Assembly (NCBI RefSeq): GCF_905147045.1
Contig: NC_065898.1
Coordinates: 3,038,001 to 3,102,000 of the forward strand
DNA: 64,000 nt
Source: Nymphalis io
Lineage: Eukaryota; Arthropoda; Insecta; Lepidoptera; Nymphalidae
Reading direction: 5' to 3'
The position numbers and the translations under genes were made by a program. The notes below the pieces were generated by a model. It was not told the origin of the DNA, did not search any database, and worked only from the letters and a program-made list of their open reading frames with translations. Numbering within the stretch: position 1 is the stretch's first letter; each line of letters begins with the position of its first letter. Shown here piece by piece: positions 34,121-44,787 of the stretch.

Positions 34121-34213
34121 CCATTGGTGGTAGGGCTTTGTGCAAGCTCGTCTGGGTAGGTACCATCCACCCAGATGGCCCATATGCTCGTCCACCTTCC
34201 TATTCTTTAAAAC
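34121..34213 (+). mobile_element. SINE A, internally deleted mini-copy
   Basis: The head (TTGGTGGTAGGGCTTTGTGC, AAGCTCGTCTGGGTAGGTAC) is joined directly to the tail (CAGATGGCCCATATGCTCGT, TCCTATTCTTTAAAA). About 195 internal bases of the family are missing, so only the two ends remain. Confidence 0.85.
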
Positions 34214-34422
34214 AACAGCCAATTTTAAAGAGTTAGTTGTGTGTGTGATATTTAACTGCAGGTCAAATTTTATTTTTCATGATTACTATTAATCGTGTAA
34301 TATCTCCATAAATACTGGTTTGAATGGTTTAAAGGTAGACAGTGATTTTGTTGCACAGAAAATGCTCGAAATTAATATATTATATTAAATTTTGTAACTC
34401 ATAAAACTGTGAGTCAAATTAA

Positions 34423-34537
34423 CAGTAACAGCCTGTTAATGTCCCACTGCTGGGCTAAGGCCTCCTCTCCCTTTTGAGGAGAAGGTTTGGAGCTTATTCC
34501 ACCACGCTGCTCCAATGCGGGTTGGTAGAATTAAGTA
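34423..34537 (-). mobile_element. SINE B, 5'-truncated, with 12 bp target duplication
   Basis: GAGTCAAATTAA occurs at 34411-34422 and 34538-34549, flanking a SINE B 3' half (CAGTAACAGCCTGTTAATGT, CCACTGCTGGGCTAAGG, TTGGAGCTTATTCCACCACG, CTCCAATGCGGGTTGGTAG). The perfect duplication indicates a fairly recent insertion. Confidence 0.9.
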
Positions 34538-34559
34538 GAGTCAAATTAAGTTAACTAAT

Positions 34560-34745
34560 ATTATGTTGAGAAATTCTACCTCAAAACAGCAGTACTTGGT
34601 ATTGTTTTGTTGTAAGGGTGAGTGGGCCAGTGTAATTACAGGCACAAGGGACATAACATCTTAGTTCCCAAGGTTGGTGGCGCATTGTAAGCGACGGTTA
34701 ACATTTCTTACAATGCCAATGTCTATTGGTGTTGCTGACCACCTA
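34560..34745 (+). mobile_element. SINE A, partial
   Basis: AAATTCTACCTCAAAACAGC, GTAATTACAGGCACAAGGGA and CAATGCCAATGTCTATTGGT. It lacks the head and stops after GACCACC, before the tail. Confidence 0.75.
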
Positions 34746-34959
34746 TATGAGCTATTCATATATGAAAATTGTGATTTCATTTGTATTAATAGCTTCTACG
34801 TTAAGTTATAGTAACTAGTTTTTTGCACGCAGCTATGCACGCGTGTGTATGCGGGAAGGGAGTAGTTTTTGTTTGAAAGCGTAACAAACACACTCACTTT
34901 CGCAATTTGATTATAAGGACAATTAAAATTTAATATTTAGTTATCGTATTTGTATCTTA

Positions 34960-34993
34960 CACACTTATGAATAATCTTTTATTCATAAGTGTG
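34960..34993. repeat. Perfect 15 bp inverted repeat, 4-base loop
   Basis: CACACTTATGAATAA at 34960-34974 and its exact reverse complement at 34979-34993. No family association seen. Confidence 0.85.
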
Positions 34994-35472
34994 CGGCTTT
35001 GATAACAGACGAGATATCTCTTATAATTTAATTAATTATGTATTGTAATTAGGTATCATAAAAACGCGCTTTTCCGCAAGTGTCGTTTGATATTAACGAT
35101 GATGACGTCATCTAAGATTTAAACCTGAATGCTTTAATATTTCTATTATATAAAACACAAAAAATGTTCTTGTGAAAATAAATTATAATATTTATTATAA
35201 AGTTAAATTTTTTTGTTGAAAAATACAAAAGCTAATACAATACAAGTAACTAAATGAATTAAAAATAGAAGCAACCCCAAAGATACTTTTCATCTCTCGA
35301 CTAGGTAACTTTTTTTTAATATAAGCTGACTCCTAGCGTTCTAAGAAGTCCGTATCAGGTCTCGCGTGGTGAGGACCGGATGAGAGCCCTCAGCAGTCAC
35401 AACTAGGGCGTTTCATACTATAGCTATGTCAGAGATCTCTTCATGAATAATGTCAAAACCGCTGACTTAAAC
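34994..35472. other. Unique stretch with CRE-like palindrome
   Basis: GATGACGTCATC, a 12 bp palindrome with a CREB/ATF-type core, is at 35101-35112. A G+C-richer patch at 35335-35430 is unrecognised. Confidence 0.45.
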
Positions 35473-35506
35473 TTGGTCTAACAAATACTTTTATTTGTTA
35501 GACCAA
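35473..35506. repeat. Perfect 15 bp inverted repeat, 4-base loop
   Basis: TTGGTCTAACAAATA at 35473-35487 with its exact reverse complement at 35492-35506. Confidence 0.85.
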
Positions 35507-35937
35507 ATTATTTCATAACCTTCATATTTGTATATCCGAAACAACAAAACATTTTTGTAAATGTGTTTTTAATTGAAATTGTTCGCCCAGTCAACCGTTT
35601 TAACTTCAATCAACCGCTTTGAACATGGACGATAATAAATTACGTTCTATTTCCAATTATTTTTATTGATAACATTAATGCTCACCACTAGCGATTAAAC
35701 AAAAAAAATGTTTTGTCTTTATAATATATAATTATTTGAACTAATTATTATCTATAGTAAAGGTGACATGTTCTGGCCTGTGAAATTATATGAAAACAAT
35801 ATATTTGTATGAAAATATAATTTTATAAGTGTTGTTATGAAGTGTACCCGTGTCGGGAATATAGCATATACACGCAACTGGTTCATTGTGTATGAAATTA
35901 TTAATAATTCATTCCTGAATTTCAATTCGTCACTACA
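35507..35937. other. Unique A+T-rich stretch
   Basis: Nothing recognised. Confidence 0.5.
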
Positions 35938-36145
35938 TTTTTTTATTTTTTTTTTTTATAGAATAGGAAGGCGGACGAGCATATGGGCCACCTGATGCTA
36001 AGTGGTCACCAAACGCCCTTAGACATTGGCATTGTAAGAAATGTTAACCATCGCTTACATCACCAATGCGCCACCAGCCTTGGGAACTAAGATGTTATGT
36101 CCCTTGTGCCTGTAATTACACTGGCTCACTCACCCTTCTATATAT
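35938..36145 (-). mobile_element. SINE A, head-truncated
   Basis: A long T run, TATAGAATAGGAAGGCGGAC, ATATGGGCCACCTGATGC, TTGGGAACTAAGATGTTATG, then CTGGCTCACTCACCCTTC. The sequence stops at the CCTTC that precedes the usual AAACCGGAACACAAC. Confidence 0.85.
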
Positions 36146-36149
36146 TATA

Positions 36150-36593
36150 CATATTATAGAACAGACTCCTTTCGTCGCGTCTGTTTGCTAGGCTGTCTGA
36201 TCGCGATAAACTCAAACGACGAACGAACTACCGAACAGATTTTTATACGGTTTACACCAATGGATGGAGTGATTAGTATAAGGTGTATAATTTATTAATA
36301 TTTTTATGTTAATTGATTGAAATATGACGATGATTGTTGAAGATGTCGGATAAAATCAAACCGACTGGTAGCTTTACTGGTAGCTTTATTCGCCGTGTGA
36401 ACCAATCGAGTTATTTATTTATTTAAGGAAAACAACAGCATGATACAAAATATGTTGACTTTAAAAATACAATATACATACAATAGAGCCAATTACTGTT
36501 TTTCCTATTATTACTATATGTATAATAATACGATATAAACGTTTTATTTAGACCCTTTTTAATTACGTGCGAAGCAGGGTAGCTACTAGCTAG
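36150..36593 (+). mobile_element. Helitron-like element of a second type, interrupted
   Basis: CGTCTGTTTGCTAGGCTGTC, TGATCGCGATAAACTCAAAC and GATTTTTATACGGTTTACAC form a left part typical of a repeat common in Lepidoptera. At the right, GTGCGAAGCAGGGTAGCTAC leads to CTAG at 36590-36593 followed by T. Between them lies a reversed LINE J tail at 36412-36500. The link between the two halves is inferred. Confidence 0.35.
36412..36500 (-). mobile_element. LINE J 3' tail fragment
   Basis: TTATTTATTTATTTAAGGAA then AACAACAGCATGATACAAAA reversed gives a 3' end finishing TTTTCCTTAAATAAATAAAT. It resembles the TTTCCCTAATAAATAAATAA end of the LINE at 43.3-43.9 kb. Confidence 0.4.
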
Positions 36594-37568
36594 TTATTAA
36601 CTGCTAGGGATATTTACTAAAAGACTAATAAAAAACTATAAAACAACAACACGTTTAATATATTTCTAGTGCTTAATACATTGGTCACGTACTCTATCAA
36701 AATAGCTTCTACGAGCGGTCTCACCCGTGTTATACGTTACACCTTCACCCTGTGGGTCATAGCGTGATGTTATAATAATATAATCTTCATCTAACGCAAA
36801 AATATGTTTCACGCTGATAGAGCATAAAATAAGCACCTTCAAACAAACAACTATACCGGTTCATATATAACGTTAAATTATAATTTACATTTCAACAGGG
36901 TTATTGACTTGGAATAAAATTGTACATTTTCTTTATTCAAATAATTCATACATTTAATTATTCTAGACTTTTAAGTAGTTGAAATTTTACGTCTGTGAAA
37001 CATTTCGCATGTAAATACGTATTTGCTAGTTAATGCTCATGAAGGAAATGAGTATGAGAGCTTCCTACCTAATTGTATAAGATCTTGGAAATGCCTCGAG
37101 CGATCAGAACTCATTAGAGGACGCGCAGACATCCGTCTTTTGGGGTAATTGTGATAATGATGTTTCGTTACATTTAAATCTGAATAATTAAATTGGGTTC
37201 TCGTTATTGCTCTTGCCTGCGACTTCGTCCGCATTTAAATAGTATTTTAAACGGCTACACGACATCGTGTTATAACATATTTAAGAGCCTATTCGAGTAT
37301 ATAGGTATCATATTTATGGGGGCGGAAATGTTTTTGAATGGTGACAATGAACAGTAAGAAGCAGCGTGGGCAGGCCCTACAAGGTGGATTTATGATATAT
37401 TATTTTATATATTAATGGTCCCGAAAAGCCGCTGGATGCTGTTAGCGCAAGACCAGCCATCGTGGGCCGACATTGGGGGCCTTTGTTCAGCAGTAGATTT
37501 CCCGACAGACCTGATGATGGTTATAATTTATTCGAATGTTATATTTACCCTAAATATTCTTACTCTTT
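36594..37568. other. Unique stretch
   Basis: No supported gene. CCTGCGACTTCGTCCGC at 37215-37231 resembles a reversed Helitron-like H end but lacks CTAG. Open frames at 37037-37234 and 37415-37695 have no support. Confidence 0.45.
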
Positions 37569-37866
37569 TGCTGGTGGTAGGGCTTTGTGCAATCTCGTCT
37601 GGATAGGTACCACCAACTCATCAGATATTCTACCGCACAATAGCAGTACTTGGTATTGTTGTGTTCCGGTTTTAAGGGTTAGTGAGCCAGTGTAATTACA
37701 TGCACAAGGGACACAGACACAACATCTTAGTTCCTAAGGTAGGTGGCGCATTGGCGATGTAAGCGGTGGTTAATATTTCTTACAATGCCAATGTCTATGG
37801 GCGTTGGTGACCACTTACCATCAGGTGGCCAATATGCTCGTCCGCCTGCCTATACTATAAAAAAAC
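37569..37866 (+). mobile_element. SINE A, full length
   Basis: The head TGCTGGTGGTAGGGCTTTGT through GATAGGTACCACCAACTCAT, TGTGTTCCGGTTTTAAGGG, TGGTGACCACTTACCATCAG and GCCTGCCTATACTATAAAAA is complete and moderately diverged. Confidence 0.9.
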
Positions 37867-38271
37867 TATATATTATCATGTATCATAATTAAATAATTCT
37901 ATTATATTTAATTAACATAAGTCTGTGATTTGATTGTCGTGTGCGAATTACTGAATATGCCGTTTCTTGTGAGTGTATTATGTGATAACCAACTGTCGAG
38001 TAGAATTTACATTCCAAACAGGTCGTATCTCAAAATTAATCTTCTAAAATTACGATGCAAAAGTATTTGAATGAGCCTACTATTAGAATATTTTTATTTT
38101 GATTTGTTTTTAATTTTGGTTATATGTACATGTGCCTGATTCTTGGACAAATATCAAATGTTTTAAATAGTTATTTTGATTAAAAAACGTATTGCTTGTT
38201 TCCTGTTTGACCGCACACGAGTAGCACTACTCTGCTTTTGTTTTGTAAATATAAGTACATAGATGAATTTT
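37867..38271. other. Unique A+T-rich stretch
   Basis: Nothing recognised. Confidence 0.5.
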
Positions 38272-38522
38272 CTGTTGCTGCGCAAAGGTCTCCTCCCACT
38301 TAAGAAGACATTTAGAGATTTATCCACCACGGTGCTTTTCTGTAAGAGATACATTTGTGACAGAAATTTGTCCGACACTTGCTGTGTCTTCGAAAATTTT
38401 CCTTCACCGTCGAGTACATTTTAATTAGTTCCACATGAAATCTCGTTGGTTGTTGTCTGTATTTGAACCTGGAACCATCAATTAAGGTATAAGAGTCACA
38501 TCCACTTGGCTATCGAGGCTCT
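38272..38522 (-). mobile_element. SINE B, old copy
   Basis: TTGCTGCGCAAAGGTCTCCT, TTTATCCACCACGGTGCTTT, AATTTTCCTTCACCGTCGAG and CCACTTGGCTATCGAGGCTC follow the reversed SINE B order over its whole length with many changes. Confidence 0.65.
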
Positions 38523-38745
38523 ATGAGTATTATTATTTGATTTCAACAGCTCTGAAACTGCTCCGAATTTTATTCTCTCCGTATATATCGATCGATATGG
38601 AGGAATAGAATTAGCTCACGTTAAATGAAATGGCGACAGGTCATCGGAATGTTAGGTCATTACAGTGACGGTCGAAAACTAAGATATGTCTAAAGATAAA
38701 GAGAGACAATATACGGACAGCAGATAAATTGAAAGGTTAGGTTAC
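38523..38745. other. Unique stretch
   Basis: Nothing recognised. Confidence 0.45.
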
Positions 38746-38759
38746 GTTCGTTCAAGCAG

Positions 38760-38949
38760 CGTCAGAGCGTCACTGTAGCATGCCCACGCGTTCCCGTGGC
38801 GCTCCTTGTTACGACGGAAAGGGTACCGCCGGTTTTTTAGTGGGTATTCCAATGTTCGAGGCGCACTCGACACCGGCGAGCCCAAATACCCCCCATTGTT
38901 CCCGTGGGGGAAACGCGAAATGCGTTTTTTCAGCGGTAATAAAAAAAAG
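38760..38949 (+). mobile_element. R1-type LINE 3' end with 14 bp target duplication
   Basis: GTTCGTTCAAGCAG is repeated exactly at 38746-38759 and 38950-38963. The insert (GTAGCATGCCCACGCGTTCC, CGGAAAGGGTACCGCCGG, TTTTTTAGTGGGTATTCCAA, CCCGTGGGGGAAACGCG) ends GCGGTAATAAAAAAAAG and matches the copy at 10.8 kb. It is 5'-truncated 3' sequence. The open frames that cross it on both strands (98 and 134 codons) are not genes. Confidence 0.9.
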
Positions 38950-38963
38950 GTTCGTTCAAGCAG

Positions 38964-39339
38964 TTGAAATAACTCTTCGTAGAGATATATGCGTCGTTTT
39001 ATTTGTAGTGAATTGTTTCGACGCGTATCTACATTCATCTCTTGCGGTTATTGATAACAACAGGGGTCGATGTGTTAGCTGTACGTGCGCTCCGAGGCAT
39101 CGAAACACCCTCCATCCATACAACTTACAGACATTACAAGTTACAACCCGAACAAGTTATATACACGTTTTATGGACACAATAAAACAAGTCAGACTGCA
39201 GACAGTACAGAAATCGATATTACATTTTTAGTGGTATCATTATTATGTGACGTCATGGGTAAAAGTAATTTTCAATTCGGTATAAATTAGCAGTAAATTA
39301 AGTATTAAAATATTTATTCTTAAATAACGTATTTAACTC
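38964..39339. other. Unique stretch
   Basis: No gene supported. A TGACGTCA CRE-like word is at 39248-39255. Confidence 0.45.
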
Positions 39340-39445
39340 TTATGAGGACCAGTGAAAAAAGTCTTCAAAGATATACATTATATTTTCTTTCATAAGTTAC
39401 GTCACAAAATGATATACACGCGCGCGAAACCGCGGGATCAGCTAG
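39340..39445 (+). mobile_element. Helitron-like family H, 3' part
   Basis: AACCGCGGGATCAGCTAG ends at 39445 and is followed by T. A short stem (CGCG, AAAC, CGCG) lies just before. The left limit is uncertain. Confidence 0.45.
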
Positions 39446-39940
39446 TAATATACGTCAATTTCTTATTTTTTTAAATCAATCGTTTTATTTAATGGTATTA
39501 TCAGCCAGAACAAAACTTACAATGATTAAATTCTTACAGAATAAAAATTAAATGTTTTTTTGGTGATAAACGAAAAATTGAATATTTCGGGGGTGGTTTA
39601 TGTGATAACCTAGAAATACACCATTTCTTAGCATTTATTTATTTAGTTAACTTAATATGTACCTACCCTCAATTTCGTGAGTCTGTTTCATTTGGCAGAT
39701 CATCTTATTTAAATTTTGCAACGAAATCGTTACCGGAGTCTTATTGGATTACTGAATTTTCAACTTGATGCTGAATTCGCTTGCCGTTTCTCCGTTTAAT
39801 ATTTTATTAAATTATATCGAAGTTATTTGCAGATTGTTATTAAATAATTAATTATTAATGACGAATTAGAAATAATATATACATTTTTCATCTTTACCTA
39901 CTAAAATGTTCATAAAAATCACTGATAATTTATACTTTTA
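39446..39940. other. Unique A+T-rich stretch
   Basis: Nothing recognised. Confidence 0.5.
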
Positions 39941-40061
39941 TACTAATATTATAAATGCAGATACTAAACGGATTTTGATGACATTCAGTATGAACGACCA
40001 AGGAAGGACACTATATACTCATACCTCATTAAACGCGGACAAAGCCGCGATCGAAAACTAG
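39941..40061 (+). mobile_element. Helitron-like family H, short complete copy
   Basis: It begins TATACTAATATTATAAATGC after a T run and runs through AACGGATTTTGATGACATTC. The 3' stem CGCGG/CCGCG is at 40034-40038 and 40045-40049, and CTAG ends at 40061 with T after it. A hairpin eight bases before a CTRR end is the Helitron pattern (family knowledge). Confidence 0.6.
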
Positions 40062-40254
40062 TAACCATATACAATAGATATATTTTTATAGCTATATACT
40101 TGTTTTTCAGAAGGTGACTACTTTTTTAGTTAGTGTATTGACATATTTATGTTGATTAATTGATAAAAAGTTTTACTACAGCAACAAAATTAAAATATGC
40201 TTTATCTAAGTATCATACCGAGAATCGCATCACCATTTTGCAAGATTATTCTGT
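40062..40254. other. Unique A+T-rich stretch
   Basis: Nothing recognised. Confidence 0.45.
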
Positions 40255-40405
40255 CGTCCGACAGATTCGGTTACGGCGGCCATCCTTAAGATGGACTACT
40301 CAACTGCAGCGAAGATATTTAAAACAAATGTATGTGCAAACAAAGGGTGCATCTTTGTCACGACACGACCGACGAACTTCACCCGCAGTACTAACTTTAT
40401 GTGCT
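40255..40405 (-). mobile_element. SINE D, diverged fragment
   Basis: CGACAGATTCGGTTACGGCG, GCCATCCTTAAGATGG, TATGTGCAAACAAAGGGTGC, ACGACACGACCGACG and CAGTACTAACTTTATGT track the minus strand of the 51.8-52.1 kb copy. This explains the 92-codon open frame on plus here. Confidence 0.6.
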
Positions 40406-40794
40406 CAATTACATAATAACTATATAACAATTAAATAAACATTTAACATAATACGTAATCTTATCTGTCTGGTTGTATTTATATAGAAAGTTATCCGATT
40501 GTGAGTAACATTACCCTTTGTCCCCCAACCTTCGGCTCGAGGGACGATGCGGCGAGGATAATTAAGCAACCTACACTATATATTGTGTCGAGTTTACAAG
40601 TTTCGAAGTAGGACGTCGACAAACAGTTGTGCAAACATTGGTACATTGGCAAATTAAATCGTTTGACGAATAAATCGCACGCGATTGTAACAGTAGAATT
40701 GGAACAGATATCTGACAGTAATATTTCTTTGCAATCCAATAAATAAAATATGTTGTACTCTAAAAGTAAAGTAATATCTTGAAAATGTCCTTTT
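40406..40794. other. Unique stretch
   Basis: An 82-codon open frame on minus has no known signature. No other feature seen. Confidence 0.45.
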
Positions 40795-41045
40795 AAAGGA
40801 AAAAGCTTAGAGCTTAATCCATCACGTTGTTACAATGCGGTTGGATTAGATTGGATTGGCTGGTTGAATTCACATGTGGTTGACTCATGAGACACATGCA
40901 CGCTTGCTTTGGTTTCCTCGAAATGTTTTCCGTCACAACCAAACAATAGATGAATTATAAACACAAACTTAGATCATGTAAATTCGGAGGGCTTAAACAC
41001 GTAAGATTCAGGTTTTCTAACCACTTGGTGATAACGGCTCATCAC
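40795..41045 (-). mobile_element. SINE B, old copy
   Basis: GAGCTTAATCCATCACGTTG, TTCACATGTGGTTGACTCAT, AATGTTTTCCGTCACAACC and TAACCACTTGGTGATAACGG follow the reversed SINE B order. It forms a head-to-head pair with the next copy. Confidence 0.7.
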
Positions 41046-41117
41046 CACGACGCTTATAATATTTTTATGACTATATATATTTAGTCGACGAATATTTTTG
41101 ACGATAAGTATTATTAT

Positions 41118-41405
41118 ATTAGAAAGCGTGAATCTTAACCGATGATCGTAGGTTCGAACCCGGGCAAGCACCAATTAATTTTCATGTGTTTAATTTGTGC
41201 TTATAATTCATCTCGTACTTAAAGGTGAAGGAAAACATCACGAGGAAACCTGCATGTGTCAAATTTCACTGAAATTCTGCCACATGTGTATTCCACCAAT
41301 CCGCATTTGAGCAGCGTGGTGGAATAAGCTTCAAACCTTCTCCGCAAAAAAAAAAAGGAAAGGAGGCATTAGCCTAACAGTGGGACATTCACAGGCTGTT
41401 ACTGA
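41118..41405 (+). mobile_element. SINE B, 5'-truncated head
   Basis: It starts inside the tRNA-like head (TTAGAAAGCGTGAATCTTAA) and retains the B box GGTTCGAACCCGGG. The body is complete and ends ACAGGCTGTTACTG. An insertion of A residues lies in the CTCCGCAAAAAAAAAAAGG part. Confidence 0.9.
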
Positions 41406-41807
41406 ACATCGTTTCCACGTGAGCGTTGTTTAATAAGTTTGTTCGCTAAAAATGTTCAGGCCAATGGGGTTGTGATTTTTATAATTGACCGCTCTGAAAA
41501 TCTGCAAGCGTCGCAATGCAGTTTTATTAATAATCTAGAATCTAGATGATGACGTCGGTTTTGTTAAGGTTTTTTAATGTTGATAATAATGTTTCGTTTA
41601 AAAATTTGCTTTAATGAGGAGGAATATAGACAAAAATACTTCTAGCCCTTTAAACGGAACAGAGTTATACAGAATATGGTTGTTTGATAGTAAAATACAG
41701 AATACGAAGCTCACCCACCAGTAAATCAATATCTATTTTTTAATTTTGAGGGTATACGAATTGTGACATTAAAATTGTACGTAAATTGTACATGTTGGTT
41801 AGCATTT
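41406..41807. other. Unique stretch
   Basis: Nothing recognised. Confidence 0.5.
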
Positions 41808-41956
41808 ACGGCCTCACTTATTAAGTTCAATTAGCACTGTTTAGTTAAACACTGATTTATCTCTTTCTATATTTATTGATTTGACATTCGAAAGAAAAAG
41901 ACACAGCATTGTTTAATTAATAACACGCTATACAACGTTCGTAAGTAAGGGCGCTA
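41808..41956 (-). mobile_element. MITE family G, copy without CTA array
   Basis: Left end GGCCTCACTTATTAAG, right end CGTTCGTAAGTAAGGGC. The body TAAACACTGATTTATCTCTT and TTGATTTGACATTCGAAAGA matches the reversed 28.8 kb copy. Where the sister copies carry a CTA array this one has only short sequence (CTGTTTAGTTAAAC). Confidence 0.75.
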
Positions 41957-42667
41957 GGTCTCATTAAATAAATACATATTTTATCAATTTGCCATTTATT
42001 TATTCAAATATATTTTTCTTTAAATAGTTCGTCAACTGCAATTTTAATTATAAACAAACTTAAAATATTCATTTTTGATACGGTTTAATAATAATAAATT
42101 CGAATAAATTGAGCTGAAAATATCGTTTATATTTTATATTTTAAACATACAAATTCAATTGAGCTCATTCAAATTAGATGCTTCTATCTCTCTCATTAAA
42201 AGTTGAAAAAAAATATATTAAAAAAAAATTAACTTGCCCTGCGAAGAACACTCTCCGCTTACCAGAAAATAAACACGAATTATTTTCATCAAGAACTTCG
42301 GAGAGTATATCCAGGTTTAAAATCTTCGGTTATGGTTCACATGTTCTGGCGATATCGGTCGTGAAGACATTTTGGATATCTATAAATCTCTCACAAACTT
42401 TTCATATATCTGTGAAAGTTTTCGCAGCGTTCGTTTGAACCGCGCGTTGTCAATTTTCAATTCGCTTTCGTTGCCATGATGTGTTATATTATTTAAAATA
42501 TATAACATCTAGATAGAAAATACATCGTCATCAAATACAATACATACAATACATGCCTATAACAACAAAAGTTCAACAATCGGATTAGTAATCCGAAAAG
42601 ACAAAGAAGCAAATAAATATTACTTATATATAATATTAAGTGTGTTAGAAAGTAACAGACAAGAAAT
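41957..42667. other. Unique A+T-rich stretch
   Basis: An 86-codon open frame at 42178-42438 shows no family signature. No other feature seen. Confidence 0.45.
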
Positions 42668-42725
42668 ACCCACTGCTGGGCAAAGGCTTCAGAAGAGAAC
42701 TTCTGAAAAAGAAGCTTATTACATA
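42668..42725 (-). mobile_element. SINE B 3' fragment
   Basis: ACCCACTGCTGGGCAAAGGC and AAGAAGCTTATTAC mark a short, diverged end. Confidence 0.5.
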
Positions 42726-43317
42726 TATAGTATCGATTTTGAAATCATATTAATTTGTTAAACAATGCAATTCTTTTTTCGTTGCCTTACGTTGAAGAAA
42801 AAGAAGTATCTGTGGACCCCACCCTAAAAACTCTACGTAATAGGACAACCGAATATGCATTTATCTTCTGTTCTTTATCCGTAATTCTTTCACAAATTTC
42901 TAGCTTAAATTTAAAAATAGAACGGTTTGTATCGTAGCAACATATTATAAGTTTTACGGTTGCACGGGCTGTACAGCCTTACAGTGGTTTGACCTCAATG
43001 CAGTGGAAATATTTCAAAATACTAAACAAAGCTGTGCCACTGTATATTGTGTTATCTGTGCTTGAAATAATGGAACATATAATTACATACATAAATGTAT
43101 TCATATTCCTATGTAGATCCTACACATAACATCCAACAAATATAATAGGATAAGGATTTTTATGTAATGCAATTGCGTTTTTAATTTATTTGATTGGTTT
43201 TATTAAAAGTCAATTCCTTGGTTCAAAAACTACGTAATATTTCTAATCAGTATATAAAGAGATGTTACTGAAAAAAAAATAGAAACACCTAAGCATCTAT
43301 CATTATAATATATATTT
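42726..43317. other. Unique A+T-rich stretch
   Basis: Nothing recognised. Confidence 0.5.
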
Positions 43318-43828
43318 ATCAGGAGGTTGCGATGCAAATTTACTTTTCCTGACTCTGTTTTTATGCCACTTGAAGAACGTAGAGAACAAAGAGACCAAAT
43401 GTTTCTTTACAAAATATTAAATAATTTAATTGATTCTCCATATCTGCTCAGTGAGATTTTATTTAAGTGTCCTCGTTTTAACGCTCGCTCTCAGGATACT
43501 TTTTCAATACCCATTTATAAAACTAATTATTTCAAAAATTCTTTTATTCTAAGATCTTGTAATAGTCATAATAGAAAATACAACCACATTGATCTGTTTA
43601 AAAATAGTTTAAGTAAATTTTATAATCTTGTGAAAAATACTTATTAGTAATTAACCATAACCATATTTACGTTAAAATTTTACTTTGTCATAAATAGTTA
43701 TATTTTATGTAACATCAAAATTAGTCCACTTCCCTGTTAAAACAGTAGTGGAAACTTAACTGGCATAAGTGTTAAAATATGATTATTATATTAAGTTGTA
43801 ATATACGATATGCTGTATGTTTCCCTAA

Positions 43829-43858
<30 letters not shown>
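43318..43858 (+). mobile_element. LINE J, 5'-truncated, with (AAAT)n tail
   Basis: It contains the C-terminal coding part, then about 180 bases of 3' UTR, then TTTCCCTAATAAATAAATAA and further AAAT units at 43827-43858. The AAAT tail and a C-terminal-only body are typical of 5'-truncated non-LTR retrotransposons. Confidence 0.7.
43327..43647 (+). pseudogene. LINE C-terminal ORF fragment
   Basis: A 106-codon open frame contains PLEERREQRDQMFLYKILNN, LIDSPYLLSEILFKCPRFNA, and near the end NHIDLFKNSLSKF, finishing with a TAG stop. From memory of the family, the RRxxRDxxFLYKxxN/IDxPxLL pattern and the final F...SLxKF motif resemble the C-terminal extension of LINE polymerases common in insects. 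The catalytic domain is absent. The frame is intact, but the element lacks its first part, so it is not functional as it stands. Confidence 0.65.
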
Positions 43859-43859
<1 letters not shown>

Positions 43860-44149
43860 CAAAGTGGCAAACCATTATCCCATAAGTACTAAATTAAAAT
43901 TAGTTTTAATTAAAAAGGTTTTATATTTTATTTAACAATGACAAAAACAATATTGCGTTAGCGTTTAATTTTAAACGATTGTAAATTTTGACAGATATAA
44001 TTTTTTCTACCCAACACAAAAGAAAGAGAAAGAAATGTTTTTATTCTGTTAAATTATAACTACGAAACTGATTACGAAAACAAGAGCATCTACAGCAACA
44101 GTACATAACACAATCTTGATAAATATAATAAATATTTCCATGTTTGTTC
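43859..44149. other. Unique A+T-rich stretch
   Basis: Nothing recognised. Confidence 0.45.
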
Positions 44150-44328
44150 TCGAAGTTGCTAAACCATTCAACTGATTATGATAAAACTGGTTGAAACTGG
44201 CTGGTTCCAGCTCCAAAAAAAAACAATATTCTTTTCTTTGTGTTCATTCTTTATTATATATTATTCTTCAAGATAAACGTTCTATGTAGTCCTTATTCCA
44301 CCCGCGCGAAGGCGGGACGGCTAACTAG
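44150..44328 (+). mobile_element. Helitron-like family H, 3' part
   Basis: AACCATTCAACTGATTATGA and TAAAACTGGTTGAAACTGGC resemble the middle. CCGCGCGAAGGCGGGACGG forms a stem (CCGC/GCGG), and CTAG ends at 44328 with T after it. Confidence 0.45.
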
Positions 44329-44592
44329 TTAAAAACATAATTAAGTTATGTAACAGGATAAAAACGAAGTTGGTTCCATTCTTCAGGTAATGAACTAAAA
44401 CTAAATTTAGGTTAACAGCGTAATTGTCCCATTAAGATAAGAAATTCGTTTGTTTCTGGTAATTAATTTCTTACATTTTACGGTAATCTCTCCATAAAGA
44501 CGGCGTAGACTATGACGTTGATTGATTACTAATTTATAGCGCAGACATACATTAATAGTATTGTAAAGATTGATTTCTTATGTAAGAATAAT
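44329..44592. other. Unique A+T-rich stretch
   Basis: Nothing recognised. Confidence 0.45.
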
Positions 44593-44755
44593 TGATTTGT
44601 TGGCTTAGTGGCAAGACTATATGGCTGCAGATCCTAAGCCAGTCTGGCAAGGTTCAAACTGAGTCTGGCCAATAAAAAGTTATTGAGTTTTTCTATATAA
44701 TTCTCAGTCGCGGATCAAGCGAAACTCGTTCGAAAGGAATTCAGTGAATTATTTT
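44593..44755 (+). mobile_element. SINE D, 5' part
   Basis: TTGTTGGCTTAGTGGCAAGA (A-box-like), TGGCAAGGTTCAAACTGAGT (B-box-like), then CCAATAAAAAGTTATTGAGT and TTCTCAGTCGCGG. It lacks the later body. Confidence 0.7.
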
Positions 44756-44787
44756 ATGTCAAATTATATAATCATTTACAATTTTCA

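Noticed and set aside
38742..39184. 98- and 134-codon open frames on opposite strands
   Set aside because: Both derive from a short G+C-rich R1-type LINE 3' end and its flanks.
40160..40438. 92-codon plus frame with basic residues, suggestive of a small DNA-binding protein
   Set aside because: The sequence follows the reversed SINE D order. The basic residues come from the SINE.
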